Assembly: GCA_964564015.1 (NCBI GenBank)
Contig: CAZLZR010000018.1
Coordinates: forward strand, 10,790 to 74,789
Direction of reading: 5' to 3'
Source of the DNA: Acetivibrio sp964564015
GTDB taxonomy: Bacteria > Bacillota > Clostridia > Acetivibrionales > Acetivibrionaceae
Length of the DNA: 64,000 nucleotides
The notes beneath the pieces are model-generated. The model worked only from the letters and a program-made list of their open reading frames with translations, had not been told where the DNA came from and searched no databases. The stretch's first letter is position 1; each line of letters starts with the position of its first letter. The position numbers were made by a program, and so were the translations under genes. Positions 18,552 to 27,600 of this stretch are shown here, in pieces.

Positions 18552-18731
18552 TAAAAGCCCTCCAGATACACTTCAAGTACTTGCTCTATTAATACTGTAA
18601 TCACCAACAACCACCTTTCTTATTGTTATTAAATTTATCAATTATATTCATCAAAATTATCAGTGATTTTTTTACCCTATGATATTAAACATGTAAATAC
18701 GAATTTCTTAAGCGGATGAATTTCTATATAA

Positions 18732-18822
18732 ATCACGAAAAAGATTATACATTGGAAAATTTGATTTTCGTGATATTGTATTAACGAAATTGAAGCGCGA
18801 TGTAAAATCTTTATCGCGTTCA
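18732..18822. other. Two neighbouring inverted repeats upstream of clpS
   Basis: Perfect 10-base arms ATCACGAAAA (18732-18741) and complement (18765-18774), then TGAAGCGCGAT (18791-18801) with ATCGCGTTCA (18813-18822), which pair with one bulge. They occupy the otherwise empty 413-base gap between the TauE/SafE pair and clpS. Neither has a good T-tract. They may be operators or part of an untranslated RNA. Confidence 0.5.
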
Positions 18823-18885
18823 ATATAATCATGATTGCCAAGACCAATCTCATACATTTCTGCATAATCATTCTATGAGTATTGG

Positions 18886-18915
18886 TTGCACATTTTGAGC
18901 TTAATTTGTTATAAT
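18886..18915 (+). promoter_or_regulatory. Sigma-A-type promoter of clpS-clpA-aat
   Basis: TTGCAC (18886-18891), an 18-base spacer and perfect TATAAT (18910-18915), about 50 bases before the clpS ATG. Confidence 0.75.
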
Positions 18916-18964
18916 TTATATTAAATATGGCAAAGAATTTATTAGCTTTAGGAGAAAAAGTTTT

Positions 18965-19264
18965 ATGTCCGAAAAGATTATTTACAAGGAAGATACAATA
19001 GTAGAGTTTAAGAAACCAAAGATGTATAAAGTAATACTTTTAAACGATGATTATACCACAATGGATTTCGTTGTAGAGGTTTTAGTTGCAGTATTTCGTA
19101 AAAGTCCCACTGAGGCTACTCAGATAATGCTTGATGTTCATCAGAAGGGCAAAGGCATTGTGGGCGCATATACTTATGATATTGCCTGCACAAAGATTGC
19201 ACAGGTGGAAGAAATGTCCGTAAAAAGAGATTTCCCCTTGGTAGCAGTTATGGAACCGGAATAA
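18965..19264 (+). CDS. clpS: ClpS, N-degron adaptor for ClpAP
   Basis: A 99-residue adaptor that binds destabilising N-terminal residues (Leu, Phe, Trp, Tyr) and delivers the proteins to ClpA. The core YKVILLNDDYTTMDFVVEVL contains the conserved Asn-Asp-Asp of the binding pocket, followed by Thr-Thr-Met-Asp and a C-terminal VEEMSVKRDFPL strand typical of the family. Length is normal. TTAGGAG precedes the ATG. It is the first gene of clpS-clpA-aat, so adaptor, unfoldase and tagging enzyme come from one transcript. Confidence 0.96.
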   Translation: MSEKIIYKEDTIVEFKKPKMYKVILLNDDYTTMDFVVEVLVAVFRKSPTEATQIMLDVHQKGKGIVGAYTYDIACTKIAQVEEMSVKRDFPLVAVMEPE

Positions 19265-19266
19265 AC

Positions 19267-19294
19267 AGGAACTCAATTTTTAGTCATACCTAAT
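19267..19294. repeat. Isolated tail fragment of the dispersed repeat
   Basis: AGGAACTCAATTTTTAGTCA followed by TACCTAA matches the right-hand tail of the ~100-bp repeat (AGGAACTTATATTTTAGTCA) without the inverted arms. It lies between clpS and clpA. Confidence 0.5.
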
Positions 19295-19316
19295 ACTTAG
19301 AATTGGTGGGGTTTAT

Positions 19317-21590
19317 ATGAAATTGGATGATATAACAAACAGAGTTTTAATGGCCGCATACAATGAGGCAAAATATAAGAGCCATGAATACTTTACACCT
19401 GAACACATTCTTTATGCCTCACTCTTTTTCGACGAAGGCGCAGCCATTGTAGAGAGCTGCGGCGCTGATGTCGATACCATCAAGAATGAACTGGCCAAGT
19501 TCTTTGATGAAAATATACCTGTGGTTGAAGATGCAGATCCAATAGAATCGGTGGGTGTAAACAGTATTATGCAGTCTACTGCATATCATTGCATGTCCTC
19601 AGGTAAAGAAGTAATAAGACTTGGTGACATTATTGTTGCCCTTTTCAACGAAAAGGAATCCTTTGCAAGCTATATACTTCAGAAAAACGGAGTAAAGAGA
19701 ATAGATGTCCTGAAGTTTATCTCCCATGGAGTTTCACTGGTGCCTAAACAAAATGATCATTATCTTGAAAAAGCAGAAACCCATGTGCACGAATACGAAG
19801 AAACATCGGAATCAACCTCGGAACAAAGTGAGTTCTTGAGAAACTTTACAGTTGATCTTGTAGAAAAGGCTCAAAAAGGTAAAATCGACCCCCTTATAGG
19901 AAGGGAAGACATTCTTGAACGAACTATTCAGGTTCTTTCAAGAAGATTGAAAAACAACCCTATACATGTTGGTGACCCAGGTGTTGGAAAAACAGCTATA
20001 ACAGAAGGGCTTGCCAGACTTATTGTTGAAAACAAGGTACCAAATTCCTTAAAAGGTAGCAAGATTTACTATCTGGACATGGGCAGCATGTTGGCCGGAA
20101 CCAAGTATCGCGGTGACTTTGAGGAACGTATGAAAAAGGTGCTTAATGAAATTCAAAGCCAGGAAAAAGCCATTGTATATATAGATGAAATTCATACTAT
20201 TGTTGGGGCCGGTTCTGTATCAGACGGTGCAATGGATGCCTCGAATATAATCAAGCCGTTTCTGACGCAGGGTACTTTGCGTTTTATCGGTTCAACCACT
20301 TACGAGGAGTATAAAAAGTACTTCGAAAAAGACAGGGCACTTTCAAGAAGGTTCCAAAAAATAGATGTCCCTGAACCTGATATTGAAGACACTTATAAAA
20401 TACTTACAGGTCTTAAGGACAGGTATGAGGATTATCACAAGGTCAGATATACTGACGAATCCTTAAGACTTGCGGCAGAACTTTCTGCTAAATATATTCA
20501 GGACAGACATCTGCCTGACAAAGCTATAGATGTCATTGACGAAACAGGCGCCTATGTCAGGCTTCACTGTAAAAATGATAAAAAAATCATTAAAATTACG
20601 GAAAAAGACATTGAACTTACAGTGTCATCTATAGCAAAAATACCTCAAAAATCAGTTTCAAGCAGTGAGATTGCTCAACTTAAAGATTTGGATAAAAAGC
20701 TTAAAAAGGAAATATTCGGCCAGGACAAAGCTATAGACACTGTTGCCGGTGCTATCAAAAGATCCCGCGCCGGGTTTAATGAGCCTGAAAAACCTGTGGC
20801 TTCACTCTTTTTTGTTGGGCCTACAGGAGTAGGTAAAACCGAATTGTGCAAACAACTATCTTCAGTTCTTGGAATTCCTCTTATCAGATTTGATATGAGC
20901 GAGTATCAGGAAAAGCACACAGTTGCAAGGCTAATAGGAGCTCCTCCCGGATATGTCGGATATGAAGAAGGCGGCCTCCTGACAGATGCAATCAGGAAAA
21001 CTCCTTATTGCGTTCTTTTGCTTGATGAAATTGAAAAGGCACACCCTGATATATATAATATCCTTCTTCAGATTATGGATTATGCCACCCTTACAGACAA
21101 CAACGGGAAAAAGGCTGATTTCAGAAATGTAATATTGATAATGACTTCAAATGCCGGTGCACGGGAAGTTGGAAAAGCAATGATAGGCTTTGACAACAGA
21201 AGCGTTGAAAGAAGTGCCATACTTAAAGAAGTCGAGAAAATATTCTCCCCTGAGTTTAGAAACAGGCTTGATGAAATTGCTGTTTTCAATCATATAAATG
21301 AAGATATGGCACTGCTTATAGCCAAAAAAGCCATGAAAGTATTTGAGGAAAAACTCAAAGCAAAAAATATTAAACTGAAGATAACAGACAAATTTTATAA
21401 ATGGCTTGCCAACAAAGGTATGTCATCAAATTACGGTGCCCGTGAGATCTTGAGAGTTGTACAGGAAAAAATCAAGACCTACTTTGTTGATGAGGTGTTG
21501 TTTGGTCAACTTTCAACTGGTGGAACGGCTGTAATTGACCTGGCTGATGATGAAGTAAAAATATACCGAAAGACCGAGGAGACAGACTAA
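19317..21590 (+). CDS. clpA: ClpA, AAA+ unfoldase of the ClpAP protease
   Basis: A 757-residue two-ring-domain AAA+ unfoldase. It has an N-domain (about 1-145), a first ATPase domain with Walker A GDPGVGKT near 219 and Walker B in IVYIDEIHT, and a second with GPTGVGKT near 501 and LLLDEIEKAHP. It lacks the coiled-coil middle domain of ClpB/ClpC, and the linkage to clpS confirms ClpA. The second domain keeps the arginine-rich FSPEFRNRLDE. No IGF/IGL-type ClpP loop was checked residue by residue, although KAMIGFDNRS, after the second Walker region, is a good candidate. Its stop TAA overlaps the aat ATG by one base, which suggests coupled translation. Confidence 0.95.
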   Translation: MKLDDITNRVLMAAYNEAKYKSHEYFTPEHILYASLFFDEGAAIVESCGADVDTIKNELAKFFDENIPVVEDADPIESVGVNSIMQSTAYHCMSSGKEVIRLGDIIVALFNEKESFASYILQKNGVKRIDVLKFISHGVSLVPKQNDHYLEKAETHVHEYEETSESTSEQSEFLRNFTVDLVEKAQKGKIDPLIGREDILERTIQVLSRRLKNNPIHVGDPGVGKTAITEGLARLIVENKVPNSLKGSKIYYLDMGSMLAGTKYRGDFEERMKKVLNEIQSQEKAIVYIDEIHTIVGAGSVSDGAMDASNIIKPFLTQGTLRFIGSTTYEEYKKYFEKDRALSRRFQKIDVPEPDIEDTYKILTGLKDRYEDYHKVRYTDESLRLAAELSAKYIQDRHLPDKAIDVIDETGAYVRLHCKNDKKIIKITEKDIELTVSSIAKIPQKSVSSSEIAQLKDLDKKLKKEIFGQDKAIDTVAGAIKRSRAGFNEPEKPVASLFFVGPTGVGKTELCKQLSSVLGIPLIRFDMSEYQEKHTVARLIGAPPGYVGYEEGGLLTDAIRKTPYCVLLLDEIEKAHPDIYNILLQIMDYATLTDNNGKKADFRNVILIMTSNAGAREVGKAMIGFDNRSVERSAILKEVEKIFSPEFRNRLDEIAVFNHINEDMALLIAKKAMKVFEEKLKAKNIKLKITDKFYKWLANKGMSSNYGAREILRVVQEKIKTYFVDEVLFGQLSTGGTAVIDLADDEVKIYRKTEETD

Positions 21591-22273
21591 TGCCAGTATA
21601 TAGACTTACCAGAGATTTGCTGTTTCCCCATCCCTCGCTTTCAGATGAGGATGGACTGCTGGCTGTAGGAGGAGACCTCTGTGTTGAGCGTCTTCTTCTT
21701 GCTTATGGGAGTGGAATTTTTCCTTGGTACGAGGAAGGGCAACCGATACTGTGGTGGTCACCCGATCCAAGGTTCATACTTTATCCGGAAAACTTAAAAG
21801 TATCAAAATCAATGGAAAAGTTTCTTAGGAAAAAAACATATAGGGTAACCTATGATACATGCTTTCGTAATGTAATAACCATGTGTGGCAAGCTCAGAAG
21901 CGGAAACACCTGGATAACCGATGGTATGATTGAAAGCTATTGTGAATTGCACAAGCTTGGATTTGCCCATTCCGTTGAAACCTGGTTTGGTAATGATCTG
22001 GTCGGAGGCCTCTATGGCGTATCATTGGGAAAATGCTTTTTCGGAGAGTCAATGTTTTCAACGATGGACAATGCGTCAAAAACAGCTCTTATAACCCTGA
22101 CAAGAGAACTTTGCCAGATCGGGTTTCACTTTATAGACTGCCAGGTGTACAGCAAGCATCTTGAATCCCTTGGCGCCGTTAATGTCCCTCGTGATATTTT
22201 TTTACACGAGCTTGAAATTGGTCTTGACCATGATACCGTCAGAGGTACATGGCACAGATATGCAGATAGCTGA
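21590..22273 (+). CDS. aat: Leucyl/phenylalanyl-tRNA-protein transferase
   Basis: A 227-residue enzyme that moves Leu or Phe from aminoacyl-tRNA onto proteins with N-terminal Lys or Arg, creating ClpS ligands. Family motifs are clear: FPHPSLSDEDGLLAVGGDL, GIFPWYEEGQPILWWSPDPR, GLYGVSLGKCFFGESMFS and FIDCQ. The ATG overlaps the clpA stop. Its presence in the same operon as the adaptor and unfoldase gives a complete recognition branch of the bacterial N-degron pathway; ClpP itself is not in the window. Confidence 0.97.
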   Translation: MPVYRLTRDLLFPHPSLSDEDGLLAVGGDLCVERLLLAYGSGIFPWYEEGQPILWWSPDPRFILYPENLKVSKSMEKFLRKKTYRVTYDTCFRNVITMCGKLRSGNTWITDGMIESYCELHKLGFAHSVETWFGNDLVGGLYGVSLGKCFFGESMFSTMDNASKTALITLTRELCQIGFHFIDCQVYSKHLESLGAVNVPRDIFLHELEIGLDHDTVRGTWHRYADS

Positions 22274-22286
22274 AATAATAGTTCTT

Positions 22287-22388
22287 AGGGATAACGAAAA
22301 AATAACTTCCTATTCTCATATTTTGAGAACATTATTAAATCAAGTTTTTTCGTTATCCAGAGTAGGAACTTATATTTTAGTCATACCT
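22287..22388. repeat. Dispersed palindromic repeat, copy C
   Basis: The best-preserved copy. Arms GGATAACGAAAAAA (22289-22302) and complement (22345-22358) enclose an inner hairpin TTCTCA/TGAGAA. The tail AGAGTAGGAACTTATATTTT and TAGTCATACC follow. ACTTCCTATTCT, inside the arms, can pair with AGAGTAGGAACT outside them. It sits right after aat. Confidence 0.9.
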
Positions 22389-22472
22389 TATTTAACATTG
22401 CCAAAATGTTTTCATAATACACGAATTGGATGTTTTTCTTTATCCCTAAAGTATCAAACAGGATGGTGTAAA

Positions 22473-23576
22473 ATGGATCTAAAAAAGAACATAAAAAAAT
22501 TGTATCTTATACTTCTTTTTCCGGCAGGCATTCTACTTAGTTACCTTTCAACTCTTTTCCCTGAGATAGTTGAAAAGTTCTATTCTTCCGGAATTTACAA
22601 ATTTATTGTCGCACCAATAAACCTTATTTCAGGATTTTTACCCTTTTCTCTGGGGGAATTCCTCTTAGTCGGCTTCATTGTGCTAATTATAACACAGCTC
22701 ATACGCCTTATAATCAATTTATTTAAGACACCTGCCAAATTAAAGAAGCTTCTGCTTGGATCACTCATTAATATTATAGTCTTTATAAGTGTGATGTATT
22801 TTTCCTTTGTCGTTCTCTGGGGCTTAAACTATCAAAGGCTTCCTTTTTCTCAGATAGCAGCTTTAGATGTTCAAAAGGCATCAGTTGAAGATCTTGCCGC
22901 TGTATGTAACAACCTTGTCATACAAGCCAATGAACTCAGAAAATACGTAAGAGAAGACGAAAATGGCGTTATGATACTTTCAGCCGGCAAACAAGACGCA
23001 TTAAAACGCGCACATAAAGGCTATGAAAGTGCTGCGAAAATATATCCTGAATTCGAAGGCTTTTACTCCAGACCAAAAGGTGTTGTCCTGTCCGAGGTCA
23101 TGTCGTATTTGGGAATTGAGGGTATATATTCGCCCTTCACCGGAGAAGCAAATGTAAATGCGTCAATTACCGATGCTCCGTTTCCTTTTACAGCCTGTCA
23201 TGAAATGGCTCACCAAAGAGGTTTTGCAAGAGAGGATGAAGCAAATTATATAGCCTATATTGCTTGCAAATTTCATCCTGATAAGGACTTCCAATATTCA
23301 GGAATGTTATACGCATTAATTTACGCATCAAATGCCCTATACCAGAATGCTCCCGACAAGTATTCGCAAATCAGAGCCAACTACTCTGAAGGTATAAGCA
23401 GAGACCTGAATGCTATAAACCAATACTGGAAGAAGTACGAAACACCTGTCGAGGAATTCTCTTCTTCAATAAACAATACCTATCTAAAGGCAAACAGACA
23501 GGAAGACGGTATCAAAAGCTATGGAAGAATGGTTGATTTATTGATTGCAGAGTACAAAAAACCGACTAACCAATAG
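22473..23576 (+). CDS. DUF3810 membrane protein with HExxH metalloprotease-like site
   Basis: A 367-residue protein with hydrophobic segments at about 10-32, 48-80 and 95-125, then a soluble domain. That domain holds FTACHEMAHQRGFAREDEAN with HEMAH at 243-247, the form used by zinc peptidases, and a following Glu-rich segment that may supply the third ligand. This is the conserved core of the DUF3810 family, whose function is unknown. I chose the ATG at 22473 (AGGATGG upstream), since reading further upstream would run through the repeat and into aat. It is separate from the N-degron operon because repeat C lies between. A terminator overlaps its stop codon. Confidence 0.85.
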   Translation: MDLKKNIKKLYLILLFPAGILLSYLSTLFPEIVEKFYSSGIYKFIVAPINLISGFLPFSLGEFLLVGFIVLIITQLIRLIINLFKTPAKLKKLLLGSLINIIVFISVMYFSFVVLWGLNYQRLPFSQIAALDVQKASVEDLAAVCNNLVIQANELRKYVREDENGVMILSAGKQDALKRAHKGYESAAKIYPEFEGFYSRPKGVVLSEVMSYLGIEGIYSPFTGEANVNASITDAPFPFTACHEMAHQRGFAREDEANYIAYIACKFHPDKDFQYSGMLYALIYASNALYQNAPDKYSQIRANYSEGISRDLNAINQYWKKYETPVEEFSSSINNTYLKANRQEDGIKSYGRMVDLLIAEYKKPTNQ

Positions 23577-23590
23577 TGGTCAGTCGGTTT
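23559..23590 (+). terminator. Terminator overlapping the DUF3810 stop codon
   Basis: AAACCGACTAACCA with TGGTCAGTCGGTTT (one mismatch), loop ATAG that contains the stop codon end, followed by CTATTTCG. A translating ribosome would cover the left arm. Confidence 0.75.
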
Positions 23591-23694
23591 CTATTTCGTC
23601 TCTTCGTGTGAAATAAAAGAGGCAAATATATGCGTACTAAAATTTGCAAAGATTCTTTATAAGTTAAAAAGATTCTTATTCTGCAACATACCAA

Positions 23695-24573
23695 TTATAG
23701 ATAATCTCCCGGATTATCGTTTATAGTATAATCTTGATCAACAGCTAAGAGATCATCCTTATATGTTTCACCTCTATATACTTCAAAGGAGTATATCAAC
23801 ACTAAAACAGAATATATTGCTCCAAGAATAAAAAATGCTATACCGGCCAATAAATAACTCTTCATAATAGCAAATATTGCAACTAAAATACCTGCTAGTA
23901 TAATATATCCAAAAAATAATAGCAGAGATATACCCAAAACACTCCAGAAACGTTTAATCATAGCATTGAAGGCCCTAGGAAATGCTTCGAATGGTCCACA
24001 ATCTTCTGTTACCATTGCAGCAAACCACATTAATGTCAAAACACCAATTGGAGTCAATAAAAGATCGGTTACAAAAGAAATAAGATTATACAAAGAATTC
24101 CCCAAACCACCAAACAAACCCAAAATACCTTTTATTATTCCAAAAATCACACCAAAACCAATTGCAAAAGCTATTGAGAATAAAATCATAGTTAATATAT
24201 ACAAAATAAATTTTACAAAGTTTTTCTTGAGCTCAGGAAAAAAGTCCGCCAATGAAGCACTGCCTGTTGAGTATGCTTTATTGATCATCCCAAATGTAGC
24301 AGGATTCACAATACTATATAAAACTATTGAAATTGCAAATATAAATCCAATAACTGGAAAAATTGATTTGATAAGTCCAAGCATTCCTTCAAAATTCTGC
24401 TCGGCAACAAACGAACTATAAGTACTGAAAAATTCCAGCCCGCCAAGTTCACCGATTACAGCCAAAACTCGCGTTATTGACAGTGCAATAATCACTATTG
24501 GCATCAATAAAAAAGGTATAAAAATTGCAAAATGCTTTGACAAAAACTTGAATGAATTTTCTAAATATCTCAT
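23695..24573 (-). CDS. Polytopic membrane protein, unknown function
   Basis: A 292-residue protein with about six long hydrophobic stretches (near 15-38, 68-95, 118-152, 160-185, 205-235, 240-262) and short polar loops. A region in the middle is rich in Gly and Phe. The layout resembles the DUF4013 or glycerophosphodiester-phosphodiesterase membrane-domain group, but I cannot assign it firmly. GGGGG lies before the ATG. It follows the glucan synthase-like gene divergently oriented in neither sense: both are on the minus strand, 85 bases apart, with this gene downstream in map order but transcribed first into the gap before it. No functional link is shown. Confidence 0.7.
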   Translation of the reverse strand: MRYLENSFKFLSKHFAIFIPFLLMPIVIIALSITRVLAVIGELGGLEFFSTYSSFVAEQNFEGMLGLIKSIFPVIGFIFAISIVLYSIVNPATFGMINKAYSTGSASLADFFPELKKNFVKFILYILTMILFSIAFAIGFGVIFGIIKGILGLFGGLGNSLYNLISFVTDLLLTPIGVLTLMWFAAMVTEDCGPFEAFPRAFNAMIKRFWSVLGISLLLFFGYIILAGILVAIFAIMKSYLLAGIAFFILGAIYSVLVLIYSFEVYRGETYKDDLLAVDQDYTINDNPGDYL

Positions 24574-24658
24574 TGTTGACCCCCTTGAATTAAATTATTA
24601 AAACACAATATCATTATAGTTAAATTTATTCGGTATGTCTATAAAAAAGTACTATCTA

Positions 24659-27600
24659 TCAATCATTCAAGCCTTGTTCCTTCCCTAAAACCACTTCTAC
24701 ATTATGCTCCGTTTTGTCATTAATGAGTTCGATAATTTTCCCGTCAAGTTCCTTGCCATCCACAATAACCTTGTTAACGCCCCTATTCACTCCATCAGGA
24801 TTTTTTACAGAAATACTATAAAATGTATCCTTGTATCTATACCTAATACTAAACCCATCCCACACCTTTGGTACGCATGGATCTATCAATAGACTGTCCC
24901 CGTTCTTTTTAAATCCAAGTATATATTCCATCCCAATCCTGTACATCCATCCTGCTGCCCCGGTGTACCAGGTCCAACCTCCCCTGCCCGTATGAGGATC
25001 TACCGAATAGACATCTGCTGCCAGCACATAGGGTTCCACCTTGTATTTCGAATATTCCATATGGGTTTTTGCATGATTTATAGGATTAAGAAGCCCAAAC
25101 AGTTCCGTGGCTTTGTCTCCGTCTCCTAAAATAGCGAAAGCCATTACAACCCAACATGCCGCATGGGTATATTGTCCTCCATTTTCACGAACACCCGGAA
25201 CATAACTTTTTATATACCCCGGTTCCAGATCTCCCTCATCAAAAGGTGGAGTGAGCAACTTTATAAGCCCTTCATCCCTCTTTACAAGGTAATTTTCCAG
25301 AGCATTCATTGCAGAACTGATCCTTTCCCTATCACCAGCCCCTGATATAACAGCCCATGACTGTGCCAGAGAATCAATCTGGCATTCGCTGTTTTGAATG
25401 GAACCTAGTGGATGTCCATCGTCAAAATATGCTCTTCTGTACCAGTTGCCATCCCAAGCGTTTTCCTCAATGGATCTGACAATATCTCTTGCAATATCCA
25501 AGTATCTCCGGGCACGTTCTTCTTCCCCCATACTACTGCATATAGGTGCAAAACTCATAAGGATTGAATGCATAAACCATCCCAGCCATACGCTCTCACC
25601 CCGGCCCTTGTTTCCAACGGTATTCATTCCGTCATTCCAGTCTCCTGAGCCAATTAAAGGAATACCATGCTCACCAAATTTCAAAGACCTTTCAATAGCT
25701 CTGATGCAATGGTCATATAAGGATGACACCTCACTTGATATTTGGGGTATCCTATAGCTTTCATCCTCAAAATCTTTTAAAGGCTCGTCTTCTAAAAATG
25801 GCGTCTCTACCTTCAGTATATCCGTATCTCCGGTAATTCTGATATATTCGGCAGTAACATAGGGCATCCACAAAAGGTCATCTGAAAATCTGGTTCTAGT
25901 CCCTTTGTATTTCTCTTCGTGCCACCAATGCTGAACATCCCCCTCAATAAACTGGTGCTTGGAATGCAGCAGGATCTGTGCACGGGTAATTTCCGGGATA
26001 ATATTGGCAAGCGAAAGACAATCCTGCAATTGATCCCTGAATCCATATGCTCCACCGGATTGATAAAATCCTGATCTGGTCCACATTCTACACGAAAGAG
26101 CCTGATATAACAACCATCCGTTCAGCATGTAATCCATTGCTTTATCAGAAGTAGAAAACTGAAGACTTTCCAGTTTTTCTTTCCAGAATTCCTTTACTTC
26201 ATGAAGAGCCCTCTTTACTTCATCTACTTTTCTGTATTTGCCTGTCAATAATTCAACAGACTTAACATTTCTTTCTTCTCCCAGCATAAAAACAATCTCT
26301 TTTTCCTCTCCAGGCTTAAAGCTGATAGCAGTACAAATAACTGTACATGGGTCAAGCCCGGCTCCTGTTGCTTCAGACAATTTAACTCTTCTTACACCCG
26401 GTGGATTAGAAAGAGTACCCCCGCCAAGAAATTCCTTTCGGTCACAGGTAAATGTCCTTTCCTTCAATGAAGTATCAACAAAAGCTATTCTGCCTGCAAA
26501 TTCTTCGTTGTATGTGTTCCTTATCAGTATGGTGCCCAAATCATGTTTCTGAGTGCTTATATGTGAAGCTGTCAATTGGTCATTAACACCAAGCACCGGC
26601 CTTATATAATAGTACAAACTGATTTCCCTCGTATAATCAGACACGTTTTTTAATCTTATCAAACTTAGCTTTAAATTGTCACTTACAGGAACAAACTGGG
26701 TCAACTCCTGTTCAAAACCATGACTTGAGTGCCTGAATATACTATATCCAAAACCATGTATAACTGAATACGCCTCGTTTTCACGTATAGGCAAAGGAGT
26801 AATATTCCATATTTCACCCGTTTCATCATCCGAAAGATAAATTATCTCACCCGGTGTGTCGGATACAGGGTCATTTGACCATGGAGTTAATTTATTCTCC
26901 CTGCTGTTTTCATGCCATGTATATCCTGACCCGAATTCTGTAACCAGGAATCCAAATTTTTGATTCGATATTACATTTGACCATGGAAGAGGAGTGGTAA
27001 CACCGTTTCTCAAAATAATCTCATATTCTTTACCTCCTTCTCTAAAACCGCCGATACCATTAAAAAAGTTCAGGTCAGGTTCCTCATTAAGCTTGTGTTC
27101 ATACTTCCGGGCTGATGCTTTATATACTTTTAATTCAGGCAATCCCTTTTCCTTTCTAACATATAACTGCTCCCTCAAATCTCCGGCATTGCCGCTAAGC
27201 ACCACCCTTGCTGCCGCACAAATCAGATTAACATCCTCCTTTGGAATACTGCTCTCTTTTAAAACAAACACTCCTCCTGATTTATTTATCATATCATGAG
27301 CATGGCTTGTAGAGAGAATATCAGTTATTAATCCATGTAAAGGATTGTTGTAACTGTTTTCCTCCTCATTAAGTATTACAAGGTCAACTTTCAGATTTTT
27401 ATACTTCCAGTATTCATGGGCTTTCAATATTTCATAAACTATATCTATTTCGTCAGTCTTTTCCAATCTCAACAGAACTATAGGCACATCTCCTGATATC
27501 CCGTACGGCCACAATGCCGGCTGACCTTTAGTGTTATTAATAATGCACTCCTGCCTTAGTCTTTGCGCAGGGCTAATAAACAATATATGAGATATAAGAT

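Noticed and set aside
18677..18871. Small coding gene upstream of clpS on the minus strand
   Set aside because: No ribosome binding site, and it overlaps the two inverted repeats.
22161..22472. Longer N-terminus for the DUF3810 protein
   Set aside because: That reading overlaps aat and runs through repeat copy C; a good start and site exist at 22473.
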